A DNA stretch of 64,000 nucleotides from Maniola hyperantus (taxonomy: Eukaryota; Arthropoda; Insecta; Lepidoptera; Nymphalidae). Where the stretch lies: the NCBI RefSeq assembly GCF_902806685.2, contig NC_048552.1, positions 10,009,662 through 10,073,661 of the forward strand, given 5' to 3'. Of this stretch, positions 1 to 11,608 are shown one piece after another (position 1 is the stretch's first letter; every line of letters starts with the position of its first letter). The translations under genes and the position numbers were made by a program. The notes under the pieces were generated by a model that saw nothing but the letters and a program-made list of their open reading frames with translations, had not been told where the DNA came from and made no database searches.

Positions 1-40
1 TGGACATAATACCTATTATGTAGGTATCTATCCTGTTATT

Positions 41-215
41 CCTGGGGCCATGGAGTCTGTCACCATTTTACCGCGATATAAACCTCATCTGGTGACTGGC
101 TGCCTCATTTTTTGTGCAATGGATCAGCTTGGCTGTCCAGCGTGGAAATGCAGCCAGTATTCTTGGCACCATTCCACGCGGGCATGATTTGTTTAGTAAG
201 TAAGTAATATAAGGC
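41..215 (+). repeat. LINE-G C-terminal fragment
   Basis: Matches the second half of the fuller copy at 7163-7600 (LGPWS block, then GSFF..QRIS and GNAASILGTIPRG). An internal stretch is missing and the frame is broken. It is a dead fragment of a non-LTR retrotransposon. Confidence 0.75.
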
Positions 216-288
216 TAACTTTAAGGTCTCTTGTATGCGAAAATGCGAAAATGCGTGCGAAATCAACATTCCAGGACCCCAACGTCTA

Positions 289-455
289 TCGGTTTTACGA
301 ACTCAACCCGTTGAGTTATGTCGGTTACTCGGGTTCTTCTACGGCTCCTCTCATTTCTAATTTGGTCACATAGAGAAACTCCAAGCATAGCTCTCTCCAT
401 CGCTCGCTGAGTGACTCTGAGTTTTCTTATGTGGCCCATAGTTAGGGTCATGGCC
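289..455 (-). pseudogene. LINE-R (RTE-like) reverse transcriptase C-terminal fragment
   Basis: Read on the minus strand it gives QRAMERAMLGVSL, then RRRTRVTDITQRV. These are the same blocks as in the copies at 21125 and 61797. In RTE-like non-LTR elements of moths this segment lies after the reverse transcriptase core. The fragment is short, has lost its 3' tail and merges into unrelated sequence on both sides. Confidence 0.75.
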
Positions 456-1075
456 CATGGGTCAGCGCGCATGGGTCATTCAATCTGTCAAAACTACATC
501 TAAGTATAGCGAGGAGGAACGAGGAGCTACACAACGCTACCGACCGAGCTATCGCGGTTTTTGGGCTGCCCGTAGGTATTTGAGGTGACCGTCGACTCGA
601 AAAGAAGAAGAAGATCTAAGTATATAGCTGCTTACGTAATGACTACGTGATTTTCTTTTACAAATCTTTACTTCCTGACTTGCTATTTAGTGCAACTCCA
701 ACCGAGCTGCTCCTGAAGTTTATAAATTATGAAGAGATGACTCTACAAATCCCGAATGTCACTCCCAGGCGAGTGCACTCGCTGGGAGAGTAAACGAGTG
801 TCACTAAATGAAAACTCGGATGTCGGCTCTTTATTAATGACGACAGTGACTCGCGCCAGTCGCTACGCTGAACCGTTAATTGTAAAATACTTTAATAAAG
901 GACCTTGTGCAATATACATCATCATCACCATTATCACCGATAGATGTCCACTGCTGGACATAGGTCTCTTGTAGGGACTTCCACACGCCACAGTCTTGCA
1001 CCGTCAGAATCCAAGCGGCTCCCTGCAACTATGTAGTTTGATATTAGGTACATGCACAGTAGGTACTTACATACC
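456..1075. other. No gene recognised
   Basis: Mixed sequence with short open frames and nothing recognisable. It includes short GAAGAAG and ATCATC runs but no recognised repeat unit. Confidence 0.5.
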
Positions 1076-1228
1076 TACAGTCCGCGACAGGTCGACATGG
1101 CAATCGGGGTATGAGGCGGGGGGACGCCGCGCACACCCGCGCTCGCCCGAGCCGGGTTAGCGCGGAGGCTTTGTGGGTGTGCGGGGCGTTCCCTACCCGA
1201 TTGACATCTCGACCTGTCCCGTACTGTA
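1076..1228. mobile_element. MITE, GC-rich, 'GACAGGTCGA' ends
   Basis: The two ends are imperfect inverted repeats of about 35 bp: left 'ACAGTCCGCGACAGGTCGAC', right (reverse complement) 'ACAGTACGGGACAGGTCGAG'. The interior is GC-rich, unlike the AT-rich surroundings. Related copies lie near 6078 and 37668. No coding capacity. Target duplication is not clear. Confidence 0.65.
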
Positions 1229-1391
1229 CCTTACCTACCTACCGTTGAAAAATCGTTAGGTTAAAGTAGGTAGTTAAAATAATGCACTGGATATTATTCC
1301 CCACGACTATGTTCGCAAGGATTTAAGTTTTTATAGATCCCATTACAATTTCTTAAAGTTTTTATTAGACAATAGAATATGAATGAATAGC

Positions 1392-1421
1392 AGGCCGACA
1401 TTTTAACCACTAGGCTATCAC
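1392..1421 (-). repeat. SINE-1 head fragment
   Basis: A short piece matching the tRNA-like head of SINE-1 on the minus strand (TTAACCACTAGGCTATCAC). The rest of the element is absent. Confidence 0.5.
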
Positions 1422-1429
1422 TCAGTGAC

Positions 1430-2630
1430 GTGCAGGTCATAGAGGCATAAATGCACTGCTTACCCCAGTTGTTATAGCTTAATGCTTATTTTTCATTATA
1501 GCCTACCAGTAAACAGGTTCCTACTTCCTACCTAACTAATGCCTACCCTTGTCTCAAACCCTGTGCACGCCACTGCTATCACTGTACCTGCTATAATAAA
1601 ATTATATATCACTAATTATATGAGTGTCTTCTAAATCAGCAAGTAGGTATCATTAGATACCTAACTCGAGTCCTACAACTCTGATTAATATTTTAATACA
1701 AAATACACCAAACTCCTACAAGACGATTTTTAAGCATCTCAGACCCTAATTTTGCAACTAGGTAGATATTATTGCATTTATAGTTATTTAGGCAAATGTC
1801 TTCGTTTAAGGGCAGTAACCAACGGCTCGTTATAATGTTTTAATGGCCACCATTATGCAAACGCATTAGACCACCCCCCTCGTCTGTTATAGGATTATGG
1901 TTGGTCCAAGAACTAGCATTCAGCGGAGATTATGTCATAACATAAAACTGTAATAAATTGTTATTAAACTGACGATAAATAATTCATACAGTAATAGTAT
2001 TTAAATGCGAAGGTTAACTTACATTCCAGGTAGCGGCATAGGCTAAAATCATGATTTGTTTTTAATTGATTTAGTAATTAATTCTAGCCCCATAAACTAC
2101 CGCTATACAAAAAATCACATCATTTTATTCCTACAGTCCAAGACCCTACTGTATCTATAATATCTAGATGTCGGCAGAGCTCTAGGATCGTCTTATTTCC
2201 TTCTACTGGGTGTTTATCTACAGGGTTATTATGTTGGCTAAATAGGAACGCGGGATAGGATTCTTACACAAGTCTTTTCTCTTACCATATACGTACCAAC
2301 CATATTGTTTTTTTATACGTCTCCTTGGTAACCCAGATTGTGTCATAATGCGCAGACTCCATCAACGTCGTTAACAACGTTTGCGTTCCGATTACTTCCG
2401 AACATTTCCGACATATTATATATATAAAAATCATTCGTCGATAACTTGTACCATACACTATTAGTATTTTTGTAGGTGATCTCCCCACAAAGCGGATACC
2501 TTGAAATGATTAAATATCTCACTAACATAATGCCGAGCCATGACGTCGAGGCAAATGGGATAGTATTTTCATTTCTTACACTAATAGATTTATCAAAGAT
2601 ATTATTATCATTGAAATGTTTTAAAGAATA
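1430..2630. other. No gene recognised
   Basis: AT-rich sequence with only short chance open frames. Two overlapping minus-strand frames near 2282-2528 have no recognisable motif and are best treated as chance. Confidence 0.5.
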
Positions 2631-2631
2631 C

Positions 2632-2905
2632 TAGCTTATGCTCGCGACTTCGTCCGCGTGGACTACACAAATTTCGAACCCTTATTTCACCCCCTTAGGG
2701 GTTTAATTTTCAAAAATCCTTTCTTAGCGGATGCCTACGTTATACCTAATTGCTATCTGCACGCCTTTCAGCCCGATCCGTCCAGTAGTTTGAGCTGTGC
2801 GTTGATAGATTAGTCAGTCAGTCAGTCAGTCAGCCAGTCAGTCAGTCAGTCAGTCAGTCAATCAGTCAGTCAGTCAGTCACCTTTTCCTTTTATATATCT
2901 AATAC
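2632..2905 (-). mobile_element. Repeat B, nearly full copy
   Basis: Starts ACTAGCTTATGCTCGCGACT and runs through the CCCTTAGGGG and 'CTTTCTTAGCGGATG' blocks to a GTCA microsatellite and CCTTTTCCTTTTATAT. The same order, in either orientation, recurs near 11998, 23345, 27455, 37975 and 56310. The CTAG end fits a Helitron-like 3' terminus, which is inference. Confidence 0.7.
2812..2880. repeat. (AGTC)n microsatellite
   Basis: About 17 tandem 4-bp units with two single-base interruptions (AGCC and AATC). It is the built-in microsatellite of the surrounding repeat B copy. Confidence 0.95.
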
Positions 2906-2910
2906 TTATT

Positions 2911-2963
2911 AAGAAGAAGATTAGTACCGACAAGATGTTCTTGTCGGTACTAATCTTCTTCTT
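2911..2963. repeat. Perfect 25-bp hairpin
   Basis: The 25 bases from 2911 to 2935 (AAGAAGAAGATTAGTACCGA...) are the exact reverse complement of 2939-2963, separated by the 3-base loop TGT. There is no coding frame. It could be a recent foldback or a hairpin RNA precursor. Confidence 0.9.
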
Positions 2964-2964
2964 C

Positions 2965-4340
2965 ATAATAAAATGCAGATGCATTATAAAATGTGTTAAT
3001 TTATGTGGATCTCATTCTTATATTATATTCTATACATATAACCTGCAAGGAATAACGTTGCAACGTGGTTTTGGTAAAATCGCATAATATCTAATATTGT
3101 AATATGCTCACATTTTTCAACCCAAAGTTTTTAATCAAAGTAAATACTTCTTTCGTCTAGTTATAAATTAAATTACTTACCTAGTAAGTTCTTAGCTTAT
3201 TTAACTGAAATTTCGCTATGACCACGACCACAGTAATCAGAAGAATTAATTTAACACGCACAAATCACAATTTATTTTATTTTAGTTCCCTTGATAATAT
3301 CTTGAATTTTAATTCTTATATCACGTTTGTCTAACTAAATAATGCAGAAAATAAACTGTAACAAAAATATATTATTCTTATTTAAAAACAAACTAAAAAG
3401 AATTACGTAAATCAAAACATAAGAATGACGACATCAACATTTTCCCTATAATGTCGTGACTAAATGAAATCCACGCCCGCTTTTTTACCAATTTCCCTTA
3501 GAAAACCGAAACCTATAATCCTGACAAATAGCCATTGTTCGTTTGACACGTCCACAATAACGCGGAAATGTCGTGTTTTGTAACAAAACAACTCAACAAG
3601 TTGTTATACCCCTGTTACACTTGTCACCCTTACGGAAAATGCCTAATAACTTTCCACACGATTTTCGCCTTTATACCATTGTCATAGACAACTGTCATAC
3701 TAAAGACTGAATAAAAATTGTACTAAATATTTCAGTAACTATTCCAGTAACTCACTGACATACTGCATGTTAAAATTTAGGATTTATTTAGACTGTGGTT
3801 ATCTAACGATGCAACTTACTACAGCAATATAATGGGTAGCATCGCGATCACTTACAGAGGGGTGCGTAAAATTTACCCCGGAAAAGAATAATAATAACAT
3901 GGACTTATCGCCTTTTTACCGTTCATTCTTACATAAATAACGATAAAGGGAAATTAAATCAAAGTCTTATTAGAATATTAAAAGTTTGGAACGCGTTTTT
4001 TTAATGTCTCTCGCGGCGGTTAGGGACGCATATTTCACTCAATTTTGTAAATGGAAGGTGGTGTGTTAGACCGTGAAAGCTATTAGGGGGTTATTTTGTT
4101 TTCTTGGGGATTTTATTGGATATTTTAATTAGAGCTGGCTTGCTAATAGCTGGCGGGGTTTGATATCTCTGCGTCTTGAAAACTCAAATATGACTATAGC
4201 TAATCTAACACGACTTCACTACGCTGAATTCCATAAAATTTCTTAGTATCTTCTTAGAGTCTTCGTTTAAAAAATGCAAATCACAAGTTTTTAGACCCAG
4301 TGGCGATATAAGTTCATTAACATTTCCTTCTTTTATATCA
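2965..4340. other. No gene recognised
   Basis: AT-rich, mostly without the interspersed families seen elsewhere. No long open frame and no recognisable repeat. Confidence 0.5.
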
Positions 4341-4346
4341 TCCATA

Positions 4347-4647
4347 GGTACTAATGTTATAAATCCGAAAGTGTGTCCGTCTGTCCTTCTGTCTGCTAGC
4401 TTTTCACGGTTCATATTATATTTAACCGATTCCCGGGGATTTCCAAACTCGGGGGTGGCCCCTGAAAATCAAGGAGTTCCCATAGGATTTAAAAAAAAGC
4501 TGCAAGCATTTGCATCTATTGGGTTCAGAGATAAGTTGCATCTGCATATACATATAATCTACTTTTATCCCAGAAAATCTAAGAGTTCCCGTATTTAAAA
4601 AAAAAAAAAAAAAACTACGTGGACGAAGTCGCAGGTATAATTTAGTA
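4347..4647 (+). mobile_element. Repeat A, interrupted copy
   Basis: Begins ACTAATGTTATAAATCCGAA with a degenerate TCTG microsatellite and ends GGACGAAGTCGCAGGTATAA. An A18 run at 4597-4614 and extra sequence in the middle interrupt the usual layout. Confidence 0.7.
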
Positions 4648-4649
4648 CT

Positions 4650-5830
4650 AAACATACGAAACTGTAAACATTGCAATCACCCAAACATGTAACAGAGTGT
4701 ACGTATTAGTTATACATAGAATAGTATCGGAATATCCCCGGAGAAGGCTAACATGTGTACCGGCCATGCGTCTTGTCTTGGACGCGCCCCGGACACAACC
4801 TGTCTCTCTTACCACAGTCAAATAGTTTTGATACTTTAAAAAATTAGTGACAAAAAAAACACGTATGACCTGCCAAAAAAACGCACTAAAAGTAAAAAGT
4901 AAAAAAAATACATTTGAAAATGCACCATACAGCCGACTTATTGATTTTTTTAAAAATTGTAGCCATATTACTAGAAATGATGTAAGGATTCTGACGATAC
5001 CCCATACATCCAAATCTTTTCAGGCATTTAGAAGTTACGGTGGAATAAAGAAACTCACATCGGTACATTAACTCTGATCTGAATTCTGAATGTTTTGGGC
5101 AGTCGTGTAAAAATATTTTTACAGTACATAAAGATATACCTATTTATACAATAAATAATACAAAACAAGTAGATTAAGATTAGATCTCGCTTGACAGGTA
5201 TTAGGAATGAGATATACTTATCTTTGGTTGTACATAATTATTTGTGTTAAAACAAAGACATTTTCACATCTGAAAGAATTTTATAAAAGGGAAATATGAC
5301 GCTGTATTACAGACTAGCTTTTTAACTGTAAATCTTAATCAGAATATTAATAATAATTGTTATGTTATAACCAAATTAATCTTGTCTTACTCATAAAAAG
5401 AAGTAAAATAATAATAGTGGGTACCTGTGGGTAGTTATTTCAAATCATTAAAAATTTTAGAAAATATAATTATTTTGTTTTTATTGTGTTTAACACTTAA
5501 CAGCTGATATCTTACCTAATATAATAGATAAGTAACGAAGCACATATTATATAGCCCAGCTTTATAGAACTATCAAGATCTAGTCATCGTTGTACTTCCA
5601 CCGGTCAACCATTAGGGAAATCTGCACGGCAGCTAGCTGTTGTTTAATTTATTCCGACGAATATTCTTAAACTATCGGGTTTGTGGTATCGGACTTATTT
5701 ATGCCGAGGCCGAATCTGCCGAATTAGCCGGCCTCCTGAGATGCCTGTAACTAAAATATATGCATCACGTCGTCGGGTCCGACAGTGGAAGAAATTCCTA
5801 TCTACATGATATTGATTAAAATATCTTCGC
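4650..5830. other. No gene recognised
   Basis: AT-rich. Contains a minus-strand open frame of 121 codons (4648-5013) in low-complexity sequence, without any recognisable domain. It is likely chance. Confidence 0.5.
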
Positions 5831-5837
5831 TACATTC

Positions 5838-6274
5838 ATATTAATATTATAATTGCGAAAGTTTTACTATCTGTCTGTTTTCACGGCCCATCCGTTTTAA
5901 CTTTTGACGAAATTTGGTACGGTGATAGTTTGCATCCCGGGATGGGCATAGGCTACCTTTTGTCCCGAAAAATTAAATTTATTAACTCCACACCCAAGAA
6001 GTTTCCAGCATAATCTATTTGGTAAAGAAATGCCTGCGTCTTGGAGATGGATAAAGTATAGGCTACCTATATTGCGCTAGCTCGAGATGGCAACTGGGGT
6101 ATGAGGCGGGTGGACGCCCCGCACACCCGCACATCACCCGCGCTCGCCCATACCAGGTTAACACGGGGGCTGTTCTCGACCTGTCACGTACAGGTACCTA
6201 CCTATCTCAGAAAATTAAAGAGATTTTTTAAGAAACTGAAATTTACGTGGACGAAGTCGCGGGCATCACCTAGT
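5838..6274 (+). mobile_element. Repeat A, split by a MITE
   Basis: The 5' part (AATATTATAATTGCGAAAG to CTTTTGTCCCGAAAAATTAA) and the 3' part (TACGTGGACGAAGTCGCGGG) flank a GC-rich insert at about 6078-6198. Confidence 0.7.
6078..6198 (+). mobile_element. MITE, second copy of the 'GACAGGTCGA' family
   Basis: Shares GATGGCAACTGGGGTATGAG, the GC-rich core and a terminal TCGACCTGTCACGTAC with the element at 1076-1228. It is nested in repeat A. The left terminal bases are degraded. Confidence 0.6.
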
Positions 6275-6718
6275 GAGAAAATAACACAGTAGAGGTAAGT
6301 AGGTAGAGCCACTGACTACCAGGTTTTATTCATCCAACGCCATTCATTACTGCATCGCATAATTCACACATTTCGGTCACAATTTACCCGGCGCGGGTAA
6401 AAAACCAATTTTCGGCGAATACAAAAGCAAAAGTCTAACATAGGAGTAATATCAATTTGCCTCTCATCCATATATTCATGGCGCGTCGTAGCAGGTCATA
6501 TAATTTATATGTGGAAGTGGAAACAATCGTATTCACGAACGATTTCACAAAGATAAGGGGTTGTCCACATTAAGAGACCTCTTTCTCGATCTCCCTGGTG
6601 GCGCAATGGTGAGGAACAAGGTTCGATTTCCGAGAAATAATTTTCTAAACTGTCGCTGGTCGGGAGGCTTCAGGCGTAGCTATTACCATCCTGACGGCAA
6701 TACAATATCTAGGTATCT
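6275..6718. other. No gene recognised
   Basis: No repeat or coding signal I can identify. The open frame starting at 6561 runs into a SINE and is not a gene. Confidence 0.5.
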
Positions 6719-7002
6719 ATCATCATCATCATCAACAACAACCAATTACTGGCTCATTGCTGAGCACGAGTCTCCTCTCAGAATGAGAAGAGTTAACCAT
6801 AGTCCGACACACTGGCCAAGTGCAGCTTGGCAAACTTTACACACTTCACACACCTTTGAGAACATTATGGAAGTCTCTCAGACGTGCAGGCTTCCTCACA
6901 ATGTTTTCCTTCACCGTTAAAGAAAGTTAGAGGTGCGTGCCCGAAATAAATTCAGACCCCCCAAATAGTAGATCGATGTCTTAACCACTAGGCTGTCACC
7001 GC
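6719..7002 (-). mobile_element. SINE-1 copy
   Basis: Minus-strand copy: tail (ATC)n at the left, then the 'CTCCTCTCAGAATGAGAAG', 'CACACCTTTGAGAACATTAT' and 'CCTTCACCGTTAAAG' blocks, and a degraded tRNA-like head at the right (TTAACCACTAGGCTGTCACC). The middle is partly deleted. Confidence 0.85.
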
Positions 7003-7162
7003 TTTTCTAGAATAGAATAGAAATATATTTATTTGTTGATCCAACACACGTTAAACACAAACATTTACAAAAAAAACATACCTTAAAAGTTAACCTAACA
7101 AACAGTGTCAAAAATGTGTCGTACCAACAAAAAGGGTTATGATGAAATAATTATTTTAATGT

Positions 7163-7600
7163 GTACTGACGCTGGTTCCCTGGGAACGGGGACGGGCGCT
7201 AATGTGGGACGCAACTTGCGTTGACACATTGGCCCCGTGTCATATCAGGAAGACAGCATCAAGACCGGGAGCCGCAGCAGAAACAGCTGAAAACGGCAAG
7301 CGGCGCAAGTATGCCTCTCTTATAGAGAGTTACATTTTTGTGCCGTTTGCCGTGGAGACCCTGGGGCCATGGAGTCTTAGTGCTAAAAAAAAATTACGAG
7401 ACATTTCACCGCGATTAATAGCCTCATCTGGTGACAGAAGGGCTGGCTCATTTTTTGCGCAACGGATCAGCCTGGCTGTCCAGCGCGGAAATGCAGCCAG
7501 TATTCTTGGCACCATTCCACGCGGTCATGATTTATATAGTAATTAGATAAGGCTAGCTTTAAGTTTTATTGTAATATTTAAAAAAAATGTGTACTTGGCT
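7163..7600 (+). pseudogene. LINE-G C-terminal coding fragment, longest in-frame copy
   Basis: An open frame runs from about 7163 to a TAG at 7544-7546. It reads LVPWERGRALMWDATCVDTL, a linker with AAAETAENGKRRKYASL, then FVPFAVETLGPWS and GSFFAQRISLAVQRGNAASI. I recognise this as a C-terminal domain carried by some non-LTR retrotransposon polyproteins in animals. The family and clade are from memory and not certain. The copy is 5'-truncated, so it cannot act alone. The AT-rich tail after the stop (GATAAGGCTAGCTTTAAGTT) recurs in the other copies and is its 3' UTR. Four more copies or fragments lie in this window at 41, 9535/9912, 25930 and 63345. Confidence 0.7.
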
Positions 7601-7604
7601 TAAG

Positions 7605-8108
7605 AGCCTAAATATAAAGGCAAAGGAGGTAAAGCGAAAAGTGGTGGCTAGCGGTATTATGCATGCGAGTTATATGCCACTCTGGGGGGCAGTTACTTAT
7701 GCCAGCGTCTTTTTAGGCGCCCGCATGTGTTACACTTGAATGAAAAACCTTTGTAACTTGGAAACTTTTCGTATTAATAGACTGAGGAGCTGGCAAACAA
7801 AACTGCAGAATTGCACAAAACAAAATTTTACAGGAGGAGCAAAAAACCAAATTTATAAGCTATTTATAATTTTTATGATAGGTAGTGTTTTTATCTAGGT
7901 ACACTCCAAGGAAATTTCTAAATATTATTTAAATGGATATCAAAAATTGTGGACCGGCAGGATTCCCAGCATTTCCAGATTCTACCTATTTAAAAATTAT
8001 TTATGAATGAATGCTGTTGGAACTTTACTAAAATTAATACGTTTTGAAATCACGAACTTTCAAATCAATTTTACCACAGTTTTAGGCAGTTTTCTTTGAA
8101 AATAAGTT
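7605..8108. other. No gene recognised
   Basis: Mixed and AT-rich. No recognised repeat block and no significant open frame. Confidence 0.5.
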
Positions 8109-8109
8109 A

Positions 8110-8331
8110 CAGAGTTAGCTTACGTCCCGGGTAAGGACATAGGCTACATTTTGTCCCAGAAAATTTTGAAACGGGATTTTTAAAAACCATCACATGGATG
8201 AAGTCAGTAACATCACCTATTTTTGCACAGAGAAAGCTTGCATCCTGGATATTTAGCTTCATCATTGGTGGGATTTTAAAAAACATGTATCCACTATCCA
8301 CGCAGACGAAGTCGCGGGCATCATCTAGTTA
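8110..8331 (+). mobile_element. Repeat A copy
   Basis: Contains CGTCCCGGGTAAGGACATAG and TTTTGTCCCAGAAAATTTTG, and ends GACGAAGTCGCGGGCATCAT then CTAG. Its 3' end module appears twice (a degraded one near 8200, a good one near 8310), which suggests two overlapping insertions. Confidence 0.7.
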
Positions 8332-8842
8332 AATTTCTAAGTGCATATTAACCGTCAGAACATTAAAAAATGACAGAAAAAACTGGGGCAAAAAATATCA
8401 GGACAATTTTACGAGTTGCAACATTATTCCCTTCAACCCCAATATTTTCGCGACATAGATTTTTGTCGGGTCGTTATTACGCGTCACATGATATGATACA
8501 TGTGTGCGGGATACTCACACTGCGTGTCACATTCGAGAGTTATTAGCCAAATATCTCCTAGTATTTTGAGGAAAAATATAAAGGCTCGGCTTGGCGCGGG
8601 CACTACCGTGCCCCCTGATAAAAATGTCAGACTTCGAAAAGAATTAAAAGAAGATATTTTATATTCATGCGCTTACAGCTAAGTACCTAAATAATAACCC
8701 TTTTTAGTAATTAACTTAATATTGTGACATAACAGCTTTCTTTATTGGTATACTTTGGTGTTTCACTTGGAAATTTGAGATGACGATTTGATGTGTTCAT
8801 GGGTAGCACTTTCTAAGACCTCGACATTAACTATAAAACAAT
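8332..8842. other. No gene recognised
   Basis: No repeat family or coding signal recognised. Confidence 0.5.
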
Positions 8843-8960
8843 GGAAGTTTCCATAGCTTAGTGGATAAGAAGATAGACTGAAATCTGAAAAGTAATTTCC
8901 ATCCATCGGTTTTTGTCATACCTATAATCCTAGCACAAGCTTTTTCTTGCTAGCCCATTA
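8843..8960 (+). mobile_element. SINE-F (tRNA-Phe-like), diverged copy
   Basis: Head reads TTTCCATAGCTTAGTGGATA with GACTGAAATCTGAAAAG in the anticodon-arm position. This is the pattern of the better copies at 13582 and 27506. The body retains ATAATCCTAGCACAAGCTTT. The B box is eroded. Confidence 0.55.
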
Positions 8961-9028
8961 GGTATAGCACGAGTAAGAAAGGAAAAATCCAAAAACCGTG
9001 AATTTGTAGTTACCTACATCATAAAAAA

Positions 9029-9108
9029 AGTATTATTTCTTGTACGGATGGTACGGAAATCTTCGTGAGCGAGTATGACTCGCACTTGGCCAATATTTTT
9101 TTTACTTT
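9029..9108 (+). repeat. Repeat D 3' end fragment
   Basis: Reads GTACGGAAATCTTCGTGAGC then GACTCGCACTTGGCC and a T-run. This is the same end as in the full copy at 23553-24005. Confidence 0.7.
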
Positions 9109-9109
9109 G

Positions 9110-9534
9110 AAATGAATTAGCGGATAAATTATTACTAGCAAGTACCTATAAATGAATAGCGCTTCAAAGCTAAAAATACAGAATTTTAAAAAAACGGTTT
9201 TTAATTTCACCGCGCAAAGGCAGGTTAGTTATTAATCCGAAATGATACCAGTATTTACAGAGCCATGTCAAAGTAAAGGGTTAGCCAATGTTTGACCAGA
9301 TTAATGACGTTTTCCCAGTGGCCGTGTTTATTCAGAGACCGGAAACTGATTGGCAAGATTTAGTTTGCATCAAATGTTAATGTGATTTCTATTCCAAATC
9401 TCAATAGGTAGCTACACATAGTTTGTGAATAGCCTTCTGAATAAGATTTGACAACACTTTGTGAGCTGAGAACTCCTCCTGAGGCGGAATGCCTCTGAAT
9501 TACTAGATATATAAATTATCTAGTATGTCTCGTT
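9110..9534. other. No gene recognised
   Basis: No identifiable element or gene. Confidence 0.5.
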
Positions 9535-10075
9535 CATCGAGAGTTACATTTTTGTTCCGTTTGCCGTGGATACCCTGGGGCCATGGAGTCATATTGCTAA
9601 CAAAAACCGGCTAAGTGTAAATCAGACTCGCGCACTGAGGGTTCCGTACTACAATCGTATTTTATCGACATTTTGCACGATAAATCAAAAACTATTATGC
9701 CTAAAAATAAATAAAAATCAGTTTTAGAAATTACAAATAAAACCCTTTCATATGATACCCCACTTGGTATAGTAATCTTACTTTGAAAGTTGAAAATAGC
9801 AATATTTGTTCATGACCACAATTTAATTTTTTTGTGACATGTAACCACAAATTCACGGTTTTCAGATTTTCCCTCGAATGTCTGCTATAAGATCTACCTA
9901 CCTGCCAAATTCTCATCTGGTGACAGAAGGGCTGGCTCAATTTTTGCGCAACGGATCAGCCTGGCTGTCCAGCGCGGAAATACAGACAGTATTTTGGCAC
10001 CATTCCACGCGGGCATGATTTGTACAGTAATTAGATAAGGATAGCTTTGAGTTTTATTGTAATATTTTCATTTAA
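9535..10075 (+). mobile_element. LINE-G fragment interrupted by repeat D
   Basis: Positions 9535-9597 carry the 'GTTTGCCGTGGATACCCTGG' part of LINE-G. The same element resumes at 9912 (CTCATCTGGTGACAGAAGGG) and runs through its 3' UTR. The gap is filled by a repeat D copy on the minus strand. A short piece of LINE-G was lost at the junction. Confidence 0.75.
9600..9911 (-). mobile_element. Repeat D, nested, 5'-truncated copy
   Basis: Starts AAAAACCGGCTAAGTGTAAA, then GAGGGTTCCGTACTACAATC, and extends to the 'CACAAATTCACGGTTTTCAG' block before stopping inside the family consensus. Confidence 0.8.
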
Positions 10076-10157
10076 AAAATAAATATCTAGGACGTGTAGA
10101 TAGTAGGTATCTATACATACTGAATTATAGGTAGGTAAATCCTAAATTTATAAAAAA

Positions 10158-10215
10158 ACTAGCTGCCCTGGCGGACTTCGTTCCGCCTAGCAGTCGATTA
10201 AATTTTTTTCAATTT
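10158..10215 (-). repeat. Repeat C fragment
   Basis: AACTAGCTGCCCTGGCGGAC resembles the CTAG-ending module of repeat C on the minus strand. Only the end is recognisable. Confidence 0.4.
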
Positions 10216-11381
10216 TTCTCTCCGTAAGAACCATCCTCGTACTTTAAGGAATATTATTAAAAAAAAGAATTAGAGAATTATATTATAGATAATATAGGTT
10301 AGTAGTAAAAGTTTATTTGAGTAAAAATCTTTCTATTTCTATTCAATTTGAGTGCAAAAAGTATATCTACATTATAAATATATTACATTACAAATACAGA
10401 TATTTAAAATTTAAACTTTTAGCTATTGTTTTGATGACAAACTAATTGTTTGTTCAATTTTGGCCTAATTACATTAATATGAGTTTTCAATGTTTTATTA
10501 GGTGGTTACAGGTACATAGATAGGTACTCTAAAAGGTAATTCACAAAAGAGAAAAGGTGTATAAGTCGGGGTTGAATAAAACATGTGATGTATTCCCACA
10601 GGGTGCCGACTAATGCGCACGGAGACTTTTCCTATTAGTGACCGGCCATTTTTATTTCACCCGTGCAAATTAGGAGAAACGTGCACCTATTTACCCAAAT
10701 TAAATAAATTAATGTGTGTCGACGTAAAACGTATTCTAAGACAAATCAACTTACAGTACGTGGCAGAAAGTACCTAATGTACATCGACCGAGAAGGAGAT
10801 AGCAGATTTGTAGAGTGTTGTCTCTGTCATTGAGACCGACAAAACGTGATTGGTATGAGTGACAGAGTGAAAATTAAAAGATTTCTCAAAATCGTTTTAG
10901 TATGATAACTAGGTAACCTCATAAAAATTGAATGATCCATATGTAAGTGTAGGCAAGCCAATTTTCTACAGAGCTTTTTAGTAGGTGCGTAACTAATACC
11001 AACGTATTAATATATTTTCTTAATTATTTACTTTTATTTACCCATCTAGCTTTTCGTGAAATATTGAGTGATACAATTTTTTGCTTATATAAGTTTTTGT
11101 CTAAAAAAATACTTACTCAGTAAAAAATAGGCGTAAAAGTTCAAACTCAACCTCAGAGAAAAGTTGTACTGAGTTGAATTTTAGTTCCTACGAAAAAAAA
11201 TCAGTCAAGGAAAACTTTCCGTCGAGTAATTATTAAAATGAAGCTGGAAGCTTATATTATTTCCGGTGAGTGAACTTAGGTTGTTGTTTCCAAAATCGCT
11301 CCACTAACCGCCGGCCATTATCGATTTAGGATAAGTTACGAAATTATTGAATGGATGTGGTTTCTTATCAAGTAAGTTTTT
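10216..11381. other. No gene recognised
   Basis: AT-rich, low repeat content, no convincing coding region. Confidence 0.5.
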
Positions 11382-11608
11382 TTTATTTTTTTATTTAGAT
11401 ACAAGTGCAATTGACTGCAATCTCGCCTGGTGGTAAGTGATGATGCAGTCTAAGATGGACGCGGGCTATCCTGAAAGGGGGTATGGCAGTTTTTATTAAG
11501 CCCACATCCCCTTTGGTTTCTACACGGCATCGTACTGGAACGCTAAATCGTTTGGCGGCACGGCTTTGCCGGTAGGGTGGTAACAAGCCACGGCTGAAAC
11601 CTCACGGT
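11382..11608 (-). mobile_element. SINE-2 copy, tRNA head missing
   Basis: Starts with a T-rich stretch and ATACAAGTGCAATTGACTGC, then CTGGTGGTAAGTGATGATGC and GGCACGGCTTTGCCGGTAGG. The order matches the copy at 50702 on the same strand, but the tRNA-like part is absent. Confidence 0.75.

Noticed and set aside
2812..2880. CRISPR-like array
   Set aside because: A 4-bp microsatellite with no spacers, in eukaryotic DNA.
4648..5013. 121-codon open frame on minus
   Set aside because: Low-complexity AT-rich sequence, no domain, no splice or promoter context, and it overlaps opposite-strand frames of similar quality.
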